A DNA stretch of 64,000 bases from Edaphobacter bradus (GCF_025685645.1 NZ_JAGSYF010000001.1:1178001-1242000); one strand, 5' to 3'; counted from the first letter of the stretch, positions 52,668 to 61,460 are shown. Made by a program: numbers and translations. Notes: generated from the letters alone by a model not told the origin.

Positions 52668-53390
52668 TCAGGCCGGGGAGACAGACGCGGGATAGTAAAC
52701 CGGCCATCCCTCAAAGGTGGCGCGTTCGAGCAGCGCCGGCGAGGGGTTCACCGGAAAGGCGCGGCGGGCGATGGAGAGCATGGCCGCGTCGTGCACCGAG
52801 TTGCCGAAGACGGCATCGGGAGCGTTGATTCCGGCCCCTGCGAGGGAGGCTACCTTGCCCTCATCGGTGGGCACGTCGAGAAGCTTGTCGGTGACGAGGC
52901 CGTTGCGGATCTCGACGCGCGCGCTGAGGACGCGGTTTGCCGGGATTCCAAAGCGGGTTACGCCCTCTTCGATGACCCAGTCATTGGTGGAGCTGACGGC
53001 CCAGATGTCGACTCCTCGGGAATGAAGGTCGGCGATGAGCTGCCGCATCTCGGGGAAGATGTTTCGCTCAATCTGAGCGCTGAAGAAGTCGCTGGCGGCG
53101 CGGCGCATCTCGTCTTCGCGAAGGCCCTGGTAGAGCTGAACCATCTCGCCGCAGATGGCGAGTTCCGAGACTTCGCCGCGGAGGTAACCGCGGTAGCGGC
53201 GGTCGATCCAGTCGGTCGCCTCGCGGGAGATGAGCCCGGTTTCGATGGACCACTTCATGAAGCCGGAGCCTGCGTCACCGGACCAGAGGGTGCCGTCGCA
53301 GTCGAAGACAGCGATGGAGTGGGCAACCTCGTGGACGGCGGCGTGGAACTGCTCAGTGCTCAGGCGGCTGGTGGAGACTGCGTTGCTCAC
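52668..53390 (-). CDS. HAD-family (SerB-like) phosphatase
   Basis: 240 residues from a GTG. Motif I FDCDGTLW gives the nucleophile and acid/base Asp pair, motif II is AVSSTND, motif III Lys lies in TDEGKVASL, and motif IV is GNSVHDAAML. The cap insert between I and II is helical, as in the HAD-IB subfamily that includes phosphoserine phosphatases. The substrate-selecting residues cannot be matched to serB with confidence. Probably in one transcript with mutT. The 720 bases upstream hold no gene apart from repeats. Confidence 0.8.
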   Translation of the reverse strand: MSNAVSTSRLSTEQFHAAVHEVAHSIAVFDCDGTLWSGDAGSGFMKWSIETGLISREATDWIDRRYRGYLRGEVSELAICGEMVQLYQGLREDEMRRAASDFFSAQIERNIFPEMRQLIADLHSRGVDIWAVSSTNDWVIEEGVTRFGIPANRVLSARVEIRNGLVTDKLLDVPTDEGKVASLAGAGINAPDAVFGNSVHDAAMLSIARRAFPVNPSPALLERATFEGWPVYYPASVSPA

Positions 53391-53525
53391 AAAGATGACT
53401 CTACTTTCCTAACGCCGTGGCGTTGGTGAAATCTCATTCAATTCCCCGGGAGGTTCCTTTCTATGTTACCTGTTCGGATGGTTCCAAGGATGCTTCTTCG
53501 GGGTATCCCCCCCAGTCATATATCG

Positions 53526-53595
53526 TGCAAAGTATTCAAAACATGATACTTAGGCTTGGACTTCGCATGCAAAGTATTCCATTCAAATGACTTAG
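53526..53595 (+). repeat. Two tandem TGCAAAGTATTC repeat elements
   Basis: Unit 1: TGCAAAGTATTC at 53526-53537, then AAAACATGATACTTAG ending 53553. Unit 2: GGACTTCGCATGCAAAG from 53558, TGCAAAGTATTC at 53568-53579, then CATTCAAATGACTTAG ending 53595. A degenerate third start (CTGCAAGATACT) follows. The murA leader carries a third full copy in the opposite strand (10921-10960). No gene lies within 53391-54110. Confidence 0.55.
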
Positions 53596-53859
53596 CTGCA
53601 AGATACTGCTAATGAAGGAGTTATGACTCAAAGAAAATCCCTGTGAATGGGCTTCCTCTGTTTTCGTTCCTGGCTTCCTGCTTCTATTGTAATGGATTGA
53701 ACGAAACTGCTCTGCCACGTTGAAATGTATTGTTTTGTTATAGATACCTAATTTTGGCGCTTGACAAATTTTCGGTGGAAATCTGGGTACACGCAAGAGC
53801 GTTCAGAGTGCGGGATTGGCAAGAGGAAAAGACGGCTGAGGCTGGCGTGTCTGATTCTT

Positions 53860-53947
53860 CCCACCCTACGGGATGAAACCGCGAAGGGTGGGGCAACTGG
53901 CTGCACAAGCAGATTCCTCCGCTTCGCTATTCCACTATGGAATGACA
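53860..53947 (-). repeat. GTCATTCC-family repeat, inverted copy
   Basis: On the minus strand it begins TTGTCATTCCATAG and continues AGCGAAGCGGAGGAATCTGC, the core of the repeats at 9036 and 9179 with a short insertion. Its far end forms the hairpin CCCACCCT...AGGGTGGG (53860-53892). It is the reverse orientation relative to the 9-kb copies. Confidence 0.65.
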
Positions 53948-54110
53948 ACTAGAACAGAGTTACAAGGGCAACGGCAAAAACCACCGCCAGGGTGGTCTTC
54001 CTCTCTTGGTCGATTGCCCGATGTGATAGACTTCACCCCTCCCCACGGGCCAATCGTCAGGCTTTTCCAGCAAGCTTTTCCGTACAACACACAGAGGAGG
54101 ACCAGCTTCT

Positions 54111-54653
54111 ATGTTTGGCTACGATCATCTTTGGGACAACGGACTTCTTGGGGCGCTGTCGCTGGCCGTGTTGGTGATCTTCACGGTCGCAATCCTCATC
54201 GCGATCTACTGCAGTGTGCGTAACAAACCCACGACCAATCCTACGTTCACCTATGTCGCCACAATCATTGCAGGGTTAGTGCTGAGCGTTGCGAGCGGCG
54301 TGATAGGCACCCCCGCTAAAGCAGTTCCTCGCACCACGACAACTTCACAGAGTGCTGCACAGGGAGACAAGGACCCCAACATTCAACCTGGGTCAACGAA
54401 GGAGGCGTCGGCAAAACTCACGACGAACCAGAGTTCCGAGTTCAGGACGATCTATGCGTGGACCTATGCGTTAGAAGGGCTCGTTTGTTTGCTCGTTGTC
54501 ATGCTCCCGACTCCGTACACGCATGATCTGGTGAAGAGTGTCGGCTTTTCGACCCTAGGTTTTTTGATAACCGTCGTGAGCAACCTCTCGAGTTCAACCA
54601 ACCTCGTGAATGATCTGAACAACTCGACGGTACGTCTTGTCATGACTCCATGA
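54111..54653 (+). CDS. Four-helix membrane protein, uncharacterised
   Basis: 180 residues; GAGGAGG lies about nine bases upstream. Two N-terminal membrane helices (about 12-34 and 46-66), a polar Ser/Thr/Gln-rich loop of about 45 residues (external or cytosolic), then helices at about 115-133 and 143-160. I recognise no family. Its end overlaps the convergent CgeB-like gene by 14 bases. Confidence 0.6.
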   Translation: MFGYDHLWDNGLLGALSLAVLVIFTVAILIAIYCSVRNKPTTNPTFTYVATIIAGLVLSVASGVIGTPAKAVPRTTTTSQSAAQGDKDPNIQPGSTKEASAKLTTNQSSEFRTIYAWTYALEGLVCLLVVMLPTPYTHDLVKSVGFSTLGFLITVVSNLSSSTNLVNDLNNSTVRLVMTP

Positions 54654-55677
54654 GGGTATGCACGCGGTCCAGGATGAGGGCAACCTGACGGTCGTTGTAG
54701 TAGCCGTCGCGGTGGGCGCGGGCGTGTCCGGCGGCCGCGATGCGGGTCCGGGCCGCTTCATCCGGGAGGTAGCGGCGGATCTTCCGGGCGAGTTCGTCGA
54801 AGTTGGAGAAGAAAACGGCCTCCTCGTCCTCGCGGAAGCGGTCGAGGTGTCCCTGGGAGCGTTCGGCGAGCAGGAAGCCTCCGCAGCCGGCGATCTCAAA
54901 GCTCTTGTGGACGAACTCGTCCTGGTTGGAGTGAGTGATGAAGCTGAGGTTGATCTTCGAGCGCCAGATGGCTTCGCGGTATTTTTCCTGATGGAGTTCC
55001 CCCTCGCGGTAGAGGGCGGCGAGGTCGGCAGGCGAGAGAGCACGTTGCCAGACGCGCTGGCCGCCGGAGATGGTGACGCCAAACTCGTTGAGCTGGGCGA
55101 GACGGACGAGGGTCTGGGCGCGGTCGTCGTAGGGAGTTCCGATGAAGGAGACGTCGCGATCACGGTCCTTGTCGGACCAGGTGGCCGACGGCGGGAAGTG
55201 AAGGGTTGGCTCGAAGGCGGTCTGAATCTTGATGACGTCGCGGGCTCCGCGGGCGCGGTAGTCGGCGATGTTCTTGTCGCGCTGGACGACGTGGAGGTCG
55301 TACCGGGGGATGCACTTCATGTAGAGCCGCCAGCCGGGGTCCTGGCGGGTGCCGAAGGGGTTGTCGATCATGTAGCTCACGGTGGCGATGCCGAGCGCGC
55401 GGAGGCCGTCGAGTGTGCTGGGCTTCATCCAGAGGAGCTTGTCGGCCCAGAGGAGGTCAGGTTTTTCCCGCTGCGCGATGTCGAGAAGGTCGCGGTTGAG
55501 GCGATTGACATGAGGACCGGCGGCGAGACGGAAGACAATCTTGTCGAGGAGAGGGTTGCGCGGCAGGTAGTCGAAGAAGTTGAGGGGGATGACCTGGTGG
55601 CCAAGCCGTTCCAGCGCCCAGAGGCGGTAGAGCGAGGAATCGTTGGGAGAGAGGCCAGAGGCGTAGAGAATCTTCAT
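54640..55677 (-). CDS. CgeB-like glycosyltransferase
   Basis: 345 residues. The N-terminal half (MKILYASGLSPNDSSLYRLWAL, KPDLLWADKLLWM) and the C-terminal block with INLSFITHSNQDEFVHKSFEIAGCGGFLLAE and LARKIRRYL match the CgeB/spore-maturation glycosyltransferase family (GT-B fold, glycosyltransferase_1_2-type domain). The Glu in FVHKSFEIAGCGG corresponds to the nucleotide-sugar ribose-binding EX7E-type site. Substrate unknown; such genes usually modify surface polysaccharides. No partner glycosylation genes nearby. Confidence 0.8.
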   Translation of the reverse strand: MKILYASGLSPNDSSLYRLWALERLGHQVIPLNFFDYLPRNPLLDKIVFRLAAGPHVNRLNRDLLDIAQREKPDLLWADKLLWMKPSTLDGLRALGIATVSYMIDNPFGTRQDPGWRLYMKCIPRYDLHVVQRDKNIADYRARGARDVIKIQTAFEPTLHFPPSATWSDKDRDRDVSFIGTPYDDRAQTLVRLAQLNEFGVTISGGQRVWQRALSPADLAALYREGELHQEKYREAIWRSKINLSFITHSNQDEFVHKSFEIAGCGGFLLAERSQGHLDRFREDEEAVFFSNFDELARKIRRYLPDEAARTRIAAAGHARAHRDGYYNDRQVALILDRVHTLMES

Positions 55678-55891
55678 TCAGGTTTGATTATCCGATGTGT
55701 GTGGGGTGGGGTGGAAGGTGAGGCTGCAAAGTATAGTGGGTCAGTCTCCAGGTTGCCGAGAGGCCAGGAGTTGCCAGCTCACCGACAGATCGGCCCGAAC
55801 TCTTCAGTAAGTGAAATGCCCTGTTCTCAACAGCTGAAATTTCAACACGCCAAATCGTGCGTGGCTGGCTATCTGAGCTTTATGACGCTAC

Positions 55892-55905
55892 GACGTTATG
55901 ATGTC
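55892..55905. promoter_or_regulatory. Operator-like site GACGTTATGATGTC in front of the GntR gene
   Basis: A 14-base near-palindrome (GAC-G-TYATRA-T-GTC form) ending three bases before the ATG at 55909. The same form, GACGTCATAATGTC, lies before the doxX-like gene at 57270-57283. Its place overlapping the translation start suits autorepression. Confidence 0.5.
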
Positions 55906-55908
55906 TCC

Positions 55909-56643
55909 ATGACGATCGCACAGGATTCTCCTCTTTATTCACACGTCGAGGCGGTCCTCGCCAGCGAGATCACCGATGGCTGCCTCAAGATTGGAGATCA
56001 ACTGCCGACCGAAGACAGCCTCATTGCGCGATTCGAAGTCAGCCGCATTACTGTTCGCCGGGCTATCCAGAATCTCGTGAATCGCGGTCTCGTCGAGATT
56101 CGCCGTGGCAAGGGCACGTTCGTCGCCGCGCCCAAAATTACTCAGGAGCTTACAGAGCTGAGCGGATTTGTGGAAGATATGCAGGCACTTGGCCGCAAGC
56201 CAACGGCCCGCGTGATCGGCAAAGACCTTGTGACTGCTGATATGACGGTGGCAGGCCAACTTGCGCTGACAAAGGGCGAGCGCGTCGTCAGAATCCGTCG
56301 CGTGCGTCTGGCCGATGGCATTCCCCTCTCCTTCGATGAGACTTACCTCCCCTTGGAGCTCGGCAAAAGAATCATCACCAACAACTTGAAGACCGAGCCT
56401 ATCTTTTCGCTCCTTGAGCGCAAATATGATGTTCCCCTGATAGAGGCCGAATACAAGTTGGAAGCCGTAGTTGCCGAGGCGGAGGTCGCCGCAGCGCTAC
56501 GAGTGAAGCCAGGTAGCCCAATCTTCCGCATTGAACGAACCTCGTACTCGACGGGCGGTCGGCCAGTGGACTACGAGAAGCTGTACTACCGAGGCGATCT
56601 CGTCCGGTTCGTGACACGCCTGGCCCGAAAAGCCTCGCGATGA
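55909..56643 (+). CDS. GntR-family (HutC/FadR-like UTRA) transcriptional regulator
   Basis: 244 residues. Winged helix-turn-helix at about residues 8-70 (SPLYSHVEAVLASEIT, DQLPTEDSLIARFEVSRITVRRAIQNLV, GLVEIRRGKGTFVA), then a UTRA effector domain (ELSGFVEDMQALGRKPTARV, GERVVRIRRVRLADGIPLSF, GGRPVDYEKLYYRGDLVRF). HutC-type regulators sense small carboxylates or sugar phosphates. An ATG at 55882 is in frame, but the operator-like site at 55892-55905 favours 55909. The long in-frame extension back to 54658 is shadow of the CgeB-like gene. The convergent doxX-like gene shares the operator motif. Confidence 0.9.
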   Translation: MTIAQDSPLYSHVEAVLASEITDGCLKIGDQLPTEDSLIARFEVSRITVRRAIQNLVNRGLVEIRRGKGTFVAAPKITQELTELSGFVEDMQALGRKPTARVIGKDLVTADMTVAGQLALTKGERVVRIRRVRLADGIPLSFDETYLPLELGKRIITNNLKTEPIFSLLERKYDVPLIEAEYKLEAVVAEAEVAAALRVKPGSPIFRIERTSYSTGGRPVDYEKLYYRGDLVRFVTRLARKASR

Positions 56644-56682
56644 GCCATGCTCAGCGGCCCTTCCTTTGGGATATTGAGAATG

Positions 56683-57183
56683 CTATGTGTTCCTCCTGAG
56701 GTAGCCGTCGATCGCCATCGGTCCAGAACCACCGAGGACGAGCGCCGCGAGGCAAGCAAGATAGAGCAGGTCACACTCGTACCCCGGAGGTCCAAACTGA
56801 GCACGACCGGAAGTGACGCTTATGATTTTGATGGAACTGAAGCCATAGGGCAGATGGACTGTAAACATCGCGACGAGGAGAATTGCAGTCATCGGCAAAC
56901 TAACCAAGGGCATCAGAGCTCCCAGTAGAACGGCGAGCCCTCCGAAGAACTCGATCAGAATCGTAAGCCATGCCATGAGATGAGGAGCGGGTACGCCGAT
57001 TGCATGCAGGATGGCGGCGAATGCTTCAGGGCCTTTAGAGAACTTGGCGAAGCCGTGCTGCATAAAGCCATATCCAACGATCAGCCGGAGCGGAATCGGA
57101 GCCCAACGAGCTACTGAGGTTCGATTCAGGCGCACAAAACGACTGCTCCATCCCTGTTCAAATGATTTGCGAAAGTCATTCAT
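56683..57183 (-). CDS. DoxX-family membrane protein
   Basis: 166 residues from the ATG at 57183 (AAGGAG nine bases upstream). Four membrane helices with the DoxX hallmark PLRLIVGYGFMQHGFAKFSKGPE (helix 1, cited by position about residues 30-52), then LMAWLTILIEFFGGLAVLLGA and a terminal helix YLACLAALVLGGSGP. DoxX-like proteins occur in quinone-linked and oxidative-stress membrane complexes; individual roles are mostly unknown. A perfect palindrome lies about 82-97 bases before its start. Confidence 0.85.
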   Translation of the reverse strand: MNDFRKSFEQGWSSRFVRLNRTSVARWAPIPLRLIVGYGFMQHGFAKFSKGPEAFAAILHAIGVPAPHLMAWLTILIEFFGGLAVLLGALMPLVSLPMTAILLVAMFTVHLPYGFSSIKIISVTSGRAQFGPPGYECDLLYLACLAALVLGGSGPMAIDGYLRRNT

Positions 57184-57264
57184 GTTCGATTGCTCCTTTT
57201 TAATCGTCGCTGTGAACCAAAGCACGCAAAGAAATCTGCGTGTGGCTCGGGATTTCACGACTAT

Positions 57265-57283
57265 ATTATGACGTCATAATGTC
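57265..57283. promoter_or_regulatory. Palindromic operator candidate upstream of the doxX-like gene
   Basis: ATTATGACGTCATAAT (57265-57280) is a perfect 16-bp palindrome, overlapping GACGTCATAATGTC (57270-57283), which matches the site before the GntR gene at 12 of 14 positions, both differences being transitions. It lies about 82 bases before the doxX-like ATG, a usual distance for a promoter operator. The rest of 57184-57456 holds a GTTCGACTCCGCTCAGG phrase common in dispersed repeats, and no gene. Confidence 0.55.
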
Positions 57284-57456
57284 ATCAAAGGTCACGCATC
57301 ATCTTGGGAAATTTGTACCAGCATATTGACCTCGCTCTCGGGACCTGGAGGTCGCGTGGTCCCGTTCGACTCCGCTCAGGGCAGGCTTCTCCCACTATGG
57401 GGCAAACGCGCCGCCTCCGGTCGAGGTGATGTCTTTTGGGATGACCGGCGGGTGCG

Positions 57457-58740
57457 TCAGTGGGTCTCGCGGAGAAGGGCGATGACCTGTTCGGCGTGGA
57501 CGACGCCGACGAGATGCTGGTCTTCGTCGACGACAGGCAGCGAACGGAGATTGTACTTGTCGAAGAGCTCGGCGACCTTGCGGCCGCTGGCGTCGGTGCC
57601 GCAGGTGACGAGATGCCCGTGAGGGACCGCGGCGAGCGGGGTTTGTGGCGGGGAGAGCAGCATGCGGACGACGGGAACAATGCCTGTGATGCGTTCCTCT
57701 TTGTCGAGGAGATAGATGTCGGTGATGAGGTCGAGGTCTCCCTCAAAGGAGGCAAGGGCGTTAAGGGCGTCGGAGACATTGGCAGCCTCAGGGACCGCGA
57801 CGTACTCGGTGGTCATGCGGCCAGCGGCGGAGTTGCCGGAGAACTCGAGGAGTTCTTCGACCTCCTCGCGCTCTTCGGGCTCCATCTTCTCCAGGATGGC
57901 CTCGGAGCGGTCTTCGGGGAGCTTGTTGAGAAGATCGGCGGCGGCGCCGGGGTCCATCTCCTCGACGATGTCGGCGACCTGGCCGGAGTCGAGGGACTCG
58001 AGGAGGGACTTCTGCAGCTTGGGCTCGACCTCTTCGAGCGTCTCAGCGGCGACCTCCTCGTCGAGCGAGGTGAAGAGGGCGTGGCGCTCGGGCGGGGCAA
58101 GGTCTTCGAGGATGTCGGCGAGGTCGGAGGGGTGTATCTGGGAGAGGCGGTCCTGATCGACTTTGAGTCGGACACGGCGCGAGGGGTCGATCAGATCGAC
58201 GAAGTCCCAGGGGATGACGCTTGGTGTGATGCGCTGGGCGAGGCTCTCGACCGCGGCGCGGGGCAGACCTTTGAGCAGACGGCGGACGGCTCCTCGAGCG
58301 CCGACCTCGACCTCGGTGATGCGGAGGCTGAGAGGGGCGTGGTTGCCACCGTTTCCGTTGGGCTCACCGTTGTGCTCCCAGACGAGATCGACATCGTTGA
58401 CGCGTACGACTTTGTGACCGTGGACGTCGATGATCTGCTGGTCGAGCAGGTCGCGTTCGAGCAGGACGAGCGCGGGGTCGTCGGGCAGCGGCCGGAGCTG
58501 GGCGCCGGGATGGAGTTTGAGGCCGTCGGGGGTGAGCTCGAGGTCTTCGACGGCGACCGAGTTGGCGGCGGCGTCGAGCGCAGGGCCGGAGAGCTTCGGC
58601 AGGAGACTGCTGACGCGGGAAGGATCGAGCGCGGGGCGTACGACGAGTTCGCGCACACGGCCGAGCAGGACTCCGCTGGCGTCGAGGACTGGCGTGCCGA
58701 GCAGGGCGGAGGCTGTCGTCTTCTGGGCGAGTTTCGTCAT
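57457..58740 (-). CDS. Soluble PRC-barrel/MgtE N-domain/CBS protein (no membrane domain)
   Basis: 427 residues from the ATG at 58740. Two PRC-barrel-like segments come first (LLGTPVLDASGVLLGRVREL near 14-33; DQQIIDVHGHKVVRVNDVDL near 100-120), then an MgtE intracellular N-domain of helical repeats (HPSDLADILEDLAPPERHAL, VADIVEEMDPGAAADLL, LPEDRSEAILEKM) and a CBS pair to the C-terminus. In MgtE Mg2+ channels these two domains sense Mg2+, but the five-helix pore is missing here. It follows the M13 peptidase gene by seven bases. A regulator of a separate transporter, possibly the NRAMP-like protein at 50.9 kb, is an inference. Confidence 0.85.
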   Translation of the reverse strand: MTKLAQKTTASALLGTPVLDASGVLLGRVRELVVRPALDPSRVSSLLPKLSGPALDAAANSVAVEDLELTPDGLKLHPGAQLRPLPDDPALVLLERDLLDQQIIDVHGHKVVRVNDVDLVWEHNGEPNGNGGNHAPLSLRITEVEVGARGAVRRLLKGLPRAAVESLAQRITPSVIPWDFVDLIDPSRRVRLKVDQDRLSQIHPSDLADILEDLAPPERHALFTSLDEEVAAETLEEVEPKLQKSLLESLDSGQVADIVEEMDPGAAADLLNKLPEDRSEAILEKMEPEEREEVEELLEFSGNSAAGRMTTEYVAVPEAANVSDALNALASFEGDLDLITDIYLLDKEERITGIVPVVRMLLSPPQTPLAAVPHGHLVTCGTDASGRKVAELFDKYNLRSLPVVDEDQHLVGVVHAEQVIALLRETH

Positions 58741-58747
58741 AGGCCGC

Positions 58748-60799
58748 TTACCAGACTTTACACACCTTTTGCTTGACCATGGGCTGGCTGACTTTGCAGC
58801 CGAAAGCGGTGGCGAACTCCGGCATATTGCTGACGATGCCGTTGATGCGCGCGAAGCCAGGAGAATGCGGGTCGGTAAGGGCTTGCAGGCGGCGGCTGGC
58901 CTCGCGGGTATTCTCGCAGGCCCACTGGGCGAAGCCGATGAAGAAGCGCTGGTCGGGGGTGAAGCCGTCGACAGGCTTGAGCCGCTGGTTTTCGATGGTC
59001 TTTTGCCATGCGATGTATGCGAGGAGGGTTCCGCCCAGGTCGGCGACGTCTTCGCCGCTGGTGAGCTTGCTGTTGATGTGGATGTCGTCGACGACGATGT
59101 AGTTCGCGAACTGGTTGCGGAGGCAGTTGATGCGGTCTTCGAAGCCCTGCGCGTCTTCTTTGGTCCACCAGTCCTTGAGGTTGCCCTGGGCGTCAAACTG
59201 ACGGCCTTCGTCGTCGAAGCCGTGGGTGAGCTCATGGCCGATGGTGGAGCCGGTGTTGCCGTAGTTGGGGGCGTCGTCGGACTTCGGGTCGTAGAGCGGC
59301 GGCTGGAGGACGCCTGCCGGGAAGTTGATGTCGTTCATCTGCGGATCGTAGTAGGCGTTGACGGTGGGCGGCGTCATTCCCCACTCGGTGCGGTCGACGG
59401 GCTTGCCGACTTTGGCCCATTGGCGGTTGGACTCAAATTGCGTGGCGCGGACGACGTCGCCAAAGTAGTCGCCGGGCCTGATGTCGAGCTTTGAGTAGTC
59501 GCGCCACTTGTCGGGATAGCCGATTTTGTTGCGGATGGCGTGAAGCTTGCGGAGGGCCTCGACTTTGGTGGTGGGGCTCATCCAGTCGAGGCGCTCGATC
59601 TCGGACTGCATGGCCTGCTCGATCTGGTCGGTCATGAGGAGGGTCTTCTGGCGGGTTTCTGGCGAGAAGGTGCGGCGGACGAACTCCTGGCCGAGGGCCT
59701 CGCCGAGGTTGTGATCGACACCGCGGACGCAGCGCTTCCAGCGCGGAGGCATCTGCTCGGTGCCGCGCAGGTAGTGGCTGTAGAAGTCAAAGCTGGCGGT
59801 CTCAAAGGGAGAAGAGAGCGACGGGGCCGCAGCGGTGAGGACGTGAAAGCGAAGATAGACCTTGAGCGCGGGGAGCGGTTCGGTGCTCAGGACAGAACTC
59901 AGGGTCTTCTGGAAGTCGGGCTGGGTGACGTTGAGCGAGGAGACGGCCTGCGCTCCCTGCGCGGCGAGGTAAGCGGGCCAGGAGACGGCAGGGTTGATCT
60001 TCTCAAGATCGGCGACGGACATGCTGTGGTAGAGCTTGTAGGGGTCGCGCCGCTCAACGAGGGTGAGAGAGGCTTTGGCGAGGGTGGTCTCGATGCGGAG
60101 GATGGTGGCGGCATCCTGTGTGGCCTGGGCAGAGGACTCGCCGGAGAGGGTGAGGATTCTGGTGATGTAGGCGAGGTATTTCTGACGAGTCTCCTCGCTC
60201 TTGGGGTCGGTCTTGACGTAGTAGTCGCGGTCGGGGAGGCCGAGGCCGCCGGCCCCGACTTCGGCGATCATCTGGCTGGAGTCGCCGGGGTCCTGCGTGG
60301 GGCCTGCGTCGAAGAAGAAGGTCCCCATCATGCGGCTGTTGAGCGGGCCGATATAGGCTATGAGCGCCTTGCGGTCGCGGAGCTTGTCGATAGCGTCGAG
60401 CTCGGGCCGGATAGGCGAGATGCCGCGCTTGTCGATGGCGGCGGTGTCCATGCAGGCGGCGAAGTAGTCGCCGATCTTCTGCTGATTGGGAGTGCGGTTT
60501 GTGGCTTTAGCGTCGTCCGCGAGGATTCCCCAGAGGAACTGCTGATTATCATTGGCGAGCTTGGCGTAGACGCTCCAGTTGGACTGGTCGGCGGGGATGG
60601 GATTCTTCTTCATCCAGCCTCCGCAAGTGAAGCGGTAGAAGTCGTCACAAGGGTTGACGGAACGATCGAGCGATGTGAGGTCCAGACTCGGCGAGTAGGG
60701 CATGGAATCGAGCGGCGTAGCTGGCTGCTGAGCGAAGAGTGAGGCAGGCGTGGAGGCGTATAGAAGGCCAATAAGAAGTGGGGCTAAAAGGGTCCGCAT
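58748..60799 (-). CDS. pepO: M13-family zinc metallopeptidase (PepO/neprilysin-like)
   Basis: 683 residues from the ATG at 60799, chosen because AAGGT lies nine bases upstream and a signal peptide (LLAPLLIGLLYASTPASLFA) follows. Peptidase_M13_N region has NPCDDFYRFTCGGWMKKNPIP; the catalytic motif is GSTIGHELTHGFDDEG (HExxH) with the third zinc ligand in GEDVADLGG. The C-terminal INGIVSNMPEFATAFGC and terminal CKVW are family-typical. It acts on peptides outside the cytoplasmic membrane. Co-transcribed with the MgtE-N/CBS gene and divergent from the RsbW-like gene, 93 bases away. Confidence 0.93.
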   Translation of the reverse strand: MRTLLAPLLIGLLYASTPASLFAQQPATPLDSMPYSPSLDLTSLDRSVNPCDDFYRFTCGGWMKKNPIPADQSNWSVYAKLANDNQQFLWGILADDAKATNRTPNQQKIGDYFAACMDTAAIDKRGISPIRPELDAIDKLRDRKALIAYIGPLNSRMMGTFFFDAGPTQDPGDSSQMIAEVGAGGLGLPDRDYYVKTDPKSEETRQKYLAYITRILTLSGESSAQATQDAATILRIETTLAKASLTLVERRDPYKLYHSMSVADLEKINPAVSWPAYLAAQGAQAVSSLNVTQPDFQKTLSSVLSTEPLPALKVYLRFHVLTAAAPSLSSPFETASFDFYSHYLRGTEQMPPRWKRCVRGVDHNLGEALGQEFVRRTFSPETRQKTLLMTDQIEQAMQSEIERLDWMSPTTKVEALRKLHAIRNKIGYPDKWRDYSKLDIRPGDYFGDVVRATQFESNRQWAKVGKPVDRTEWGMTPPTVNAYYDPQMNDINFPAGVLQPPLYDPKSDDAPNYGNTGSTIGHELTHGFDDEGRQFDAQGNLKDWWTKEDAQGFEDRINCLRNQFANYIVVDDIHINSKLTSGEDVADLGGTLLAYIAWQKTIENQRLKPVDGFTPDQRFFIGFAQWACENTREASRRLQALTDPHSPGFARINGIVSNMPEFATAFGCKVSQPMVKQKVCKVW

Positions 60800-60892
60800 T
60801 CGTGTCATACCTTGTGTTGGCATGTTAGCGCAGCGCAAGGCTAACTTGCCGCATTTGCAACGAGAGCGCAATAATCGCGAAAGGAAGGTGTG

Positions 60893-61447
60893 ATGGTGCC
60901 CAAGAGAGATACTGCATCCTTGACATTCGAGGTTTCCACAAGCACACTGCCAACATTGCTGTTGTCCGCTGCTGGCGACGCACAGACAAAGAGTGCAAGG
61001 ACTGCTTTGGCCGATCCCACGACAAGCCGCGTCAGCTTCACACTGGATTCGACACTGGAAAGCGTCAACAAGATTGAGCAGACGGCGGAACAGTGCGCGC
61101 AGCGGGCCGGGTTCGACGAGGACACAATTCCCCATATTGCAATGGCAGTGCGGGAGGCCGCGGTGAACGCTGTTTTGCACGGCAATGCCTACGACACGCG
61201 CAAGCACATTATGGCGTCGTTTGAGACGACCTCGGATGCTCTGATCATCCGGATCACCGACCAGGGCCCGGGGCTCGATCCGGAGACTCTTCCGGACCCT
61301 CTGGCACCGGAAAATATCCTTCGCGGATCGGGTCGAGGCATCTTTCTTATCAGGGCCTTCATGGATGAGGTAAACTTTCGCCAGTTACATCCAGGCACAG
61401 AATTGACTCTCATTAAGTACCGCACACCCGCGCAGCCGGGTTCCTAA
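60893..61447 (+). CDS. RsbW-like anti-sigma factor serine kinase
   Basis: 184 residues from the ATG at 60893 (AAGGAAGG just before). A 45-residue N-terminal extension precedes a HATPase domain with N-box [12 protein letters not shown]1 DQGPGLD and G2 [14 protein letters not shown]. Such proteins bind a sigma factor and phosphorylate an STAS partner on serine. The STAS gene follows 13 bases later, so this is a compact partner-switch pair. No sigma factor or phosphatase gene lies in the window, so the target is unknown. Confidence 0.88.
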   Translation: MVPKRDTASLTFEVSTSTLPTLLLSAAGDAQTKSARTALADPTTSRVSFTLDSTLESVNKIEQTAEQCAQRAGFDEDTIPHIAMAVREAAVNAVLHGNAYDTRKHIMASFETTSDALIIRITDQGPGLDPETLPDPLAPENILRGSGRGIFLIRAFMDEVNFRQLHPGTELTLIKYRTPAQPGS

Positions 61448-61460
61448 GGAGAACAGGAAA

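Noticed and set aside
54658..55908. Plus-strand open frame fused in frame to the GntR regulator (661 residues in total)
   Set aside because: It is antisense to the CgeB-like gene and reads as acidic low-complexity sequence; the regulator starts at 55909 (or 55882).
58741..59235. N-terminal extension of the MgtE-N/CBS frame
   Set aside because: Ser/Thr/Ala/Pro-rich antiphase reading of the M13 peptidase gene; the protein starts at the ATG at 58740.
60800..61207. N-terminal extension of the M13 peptidase frame
   Set aside because: It overlaps the RsbW-like gene on the other strand and precedes a clear signal peptide starting at 60799.
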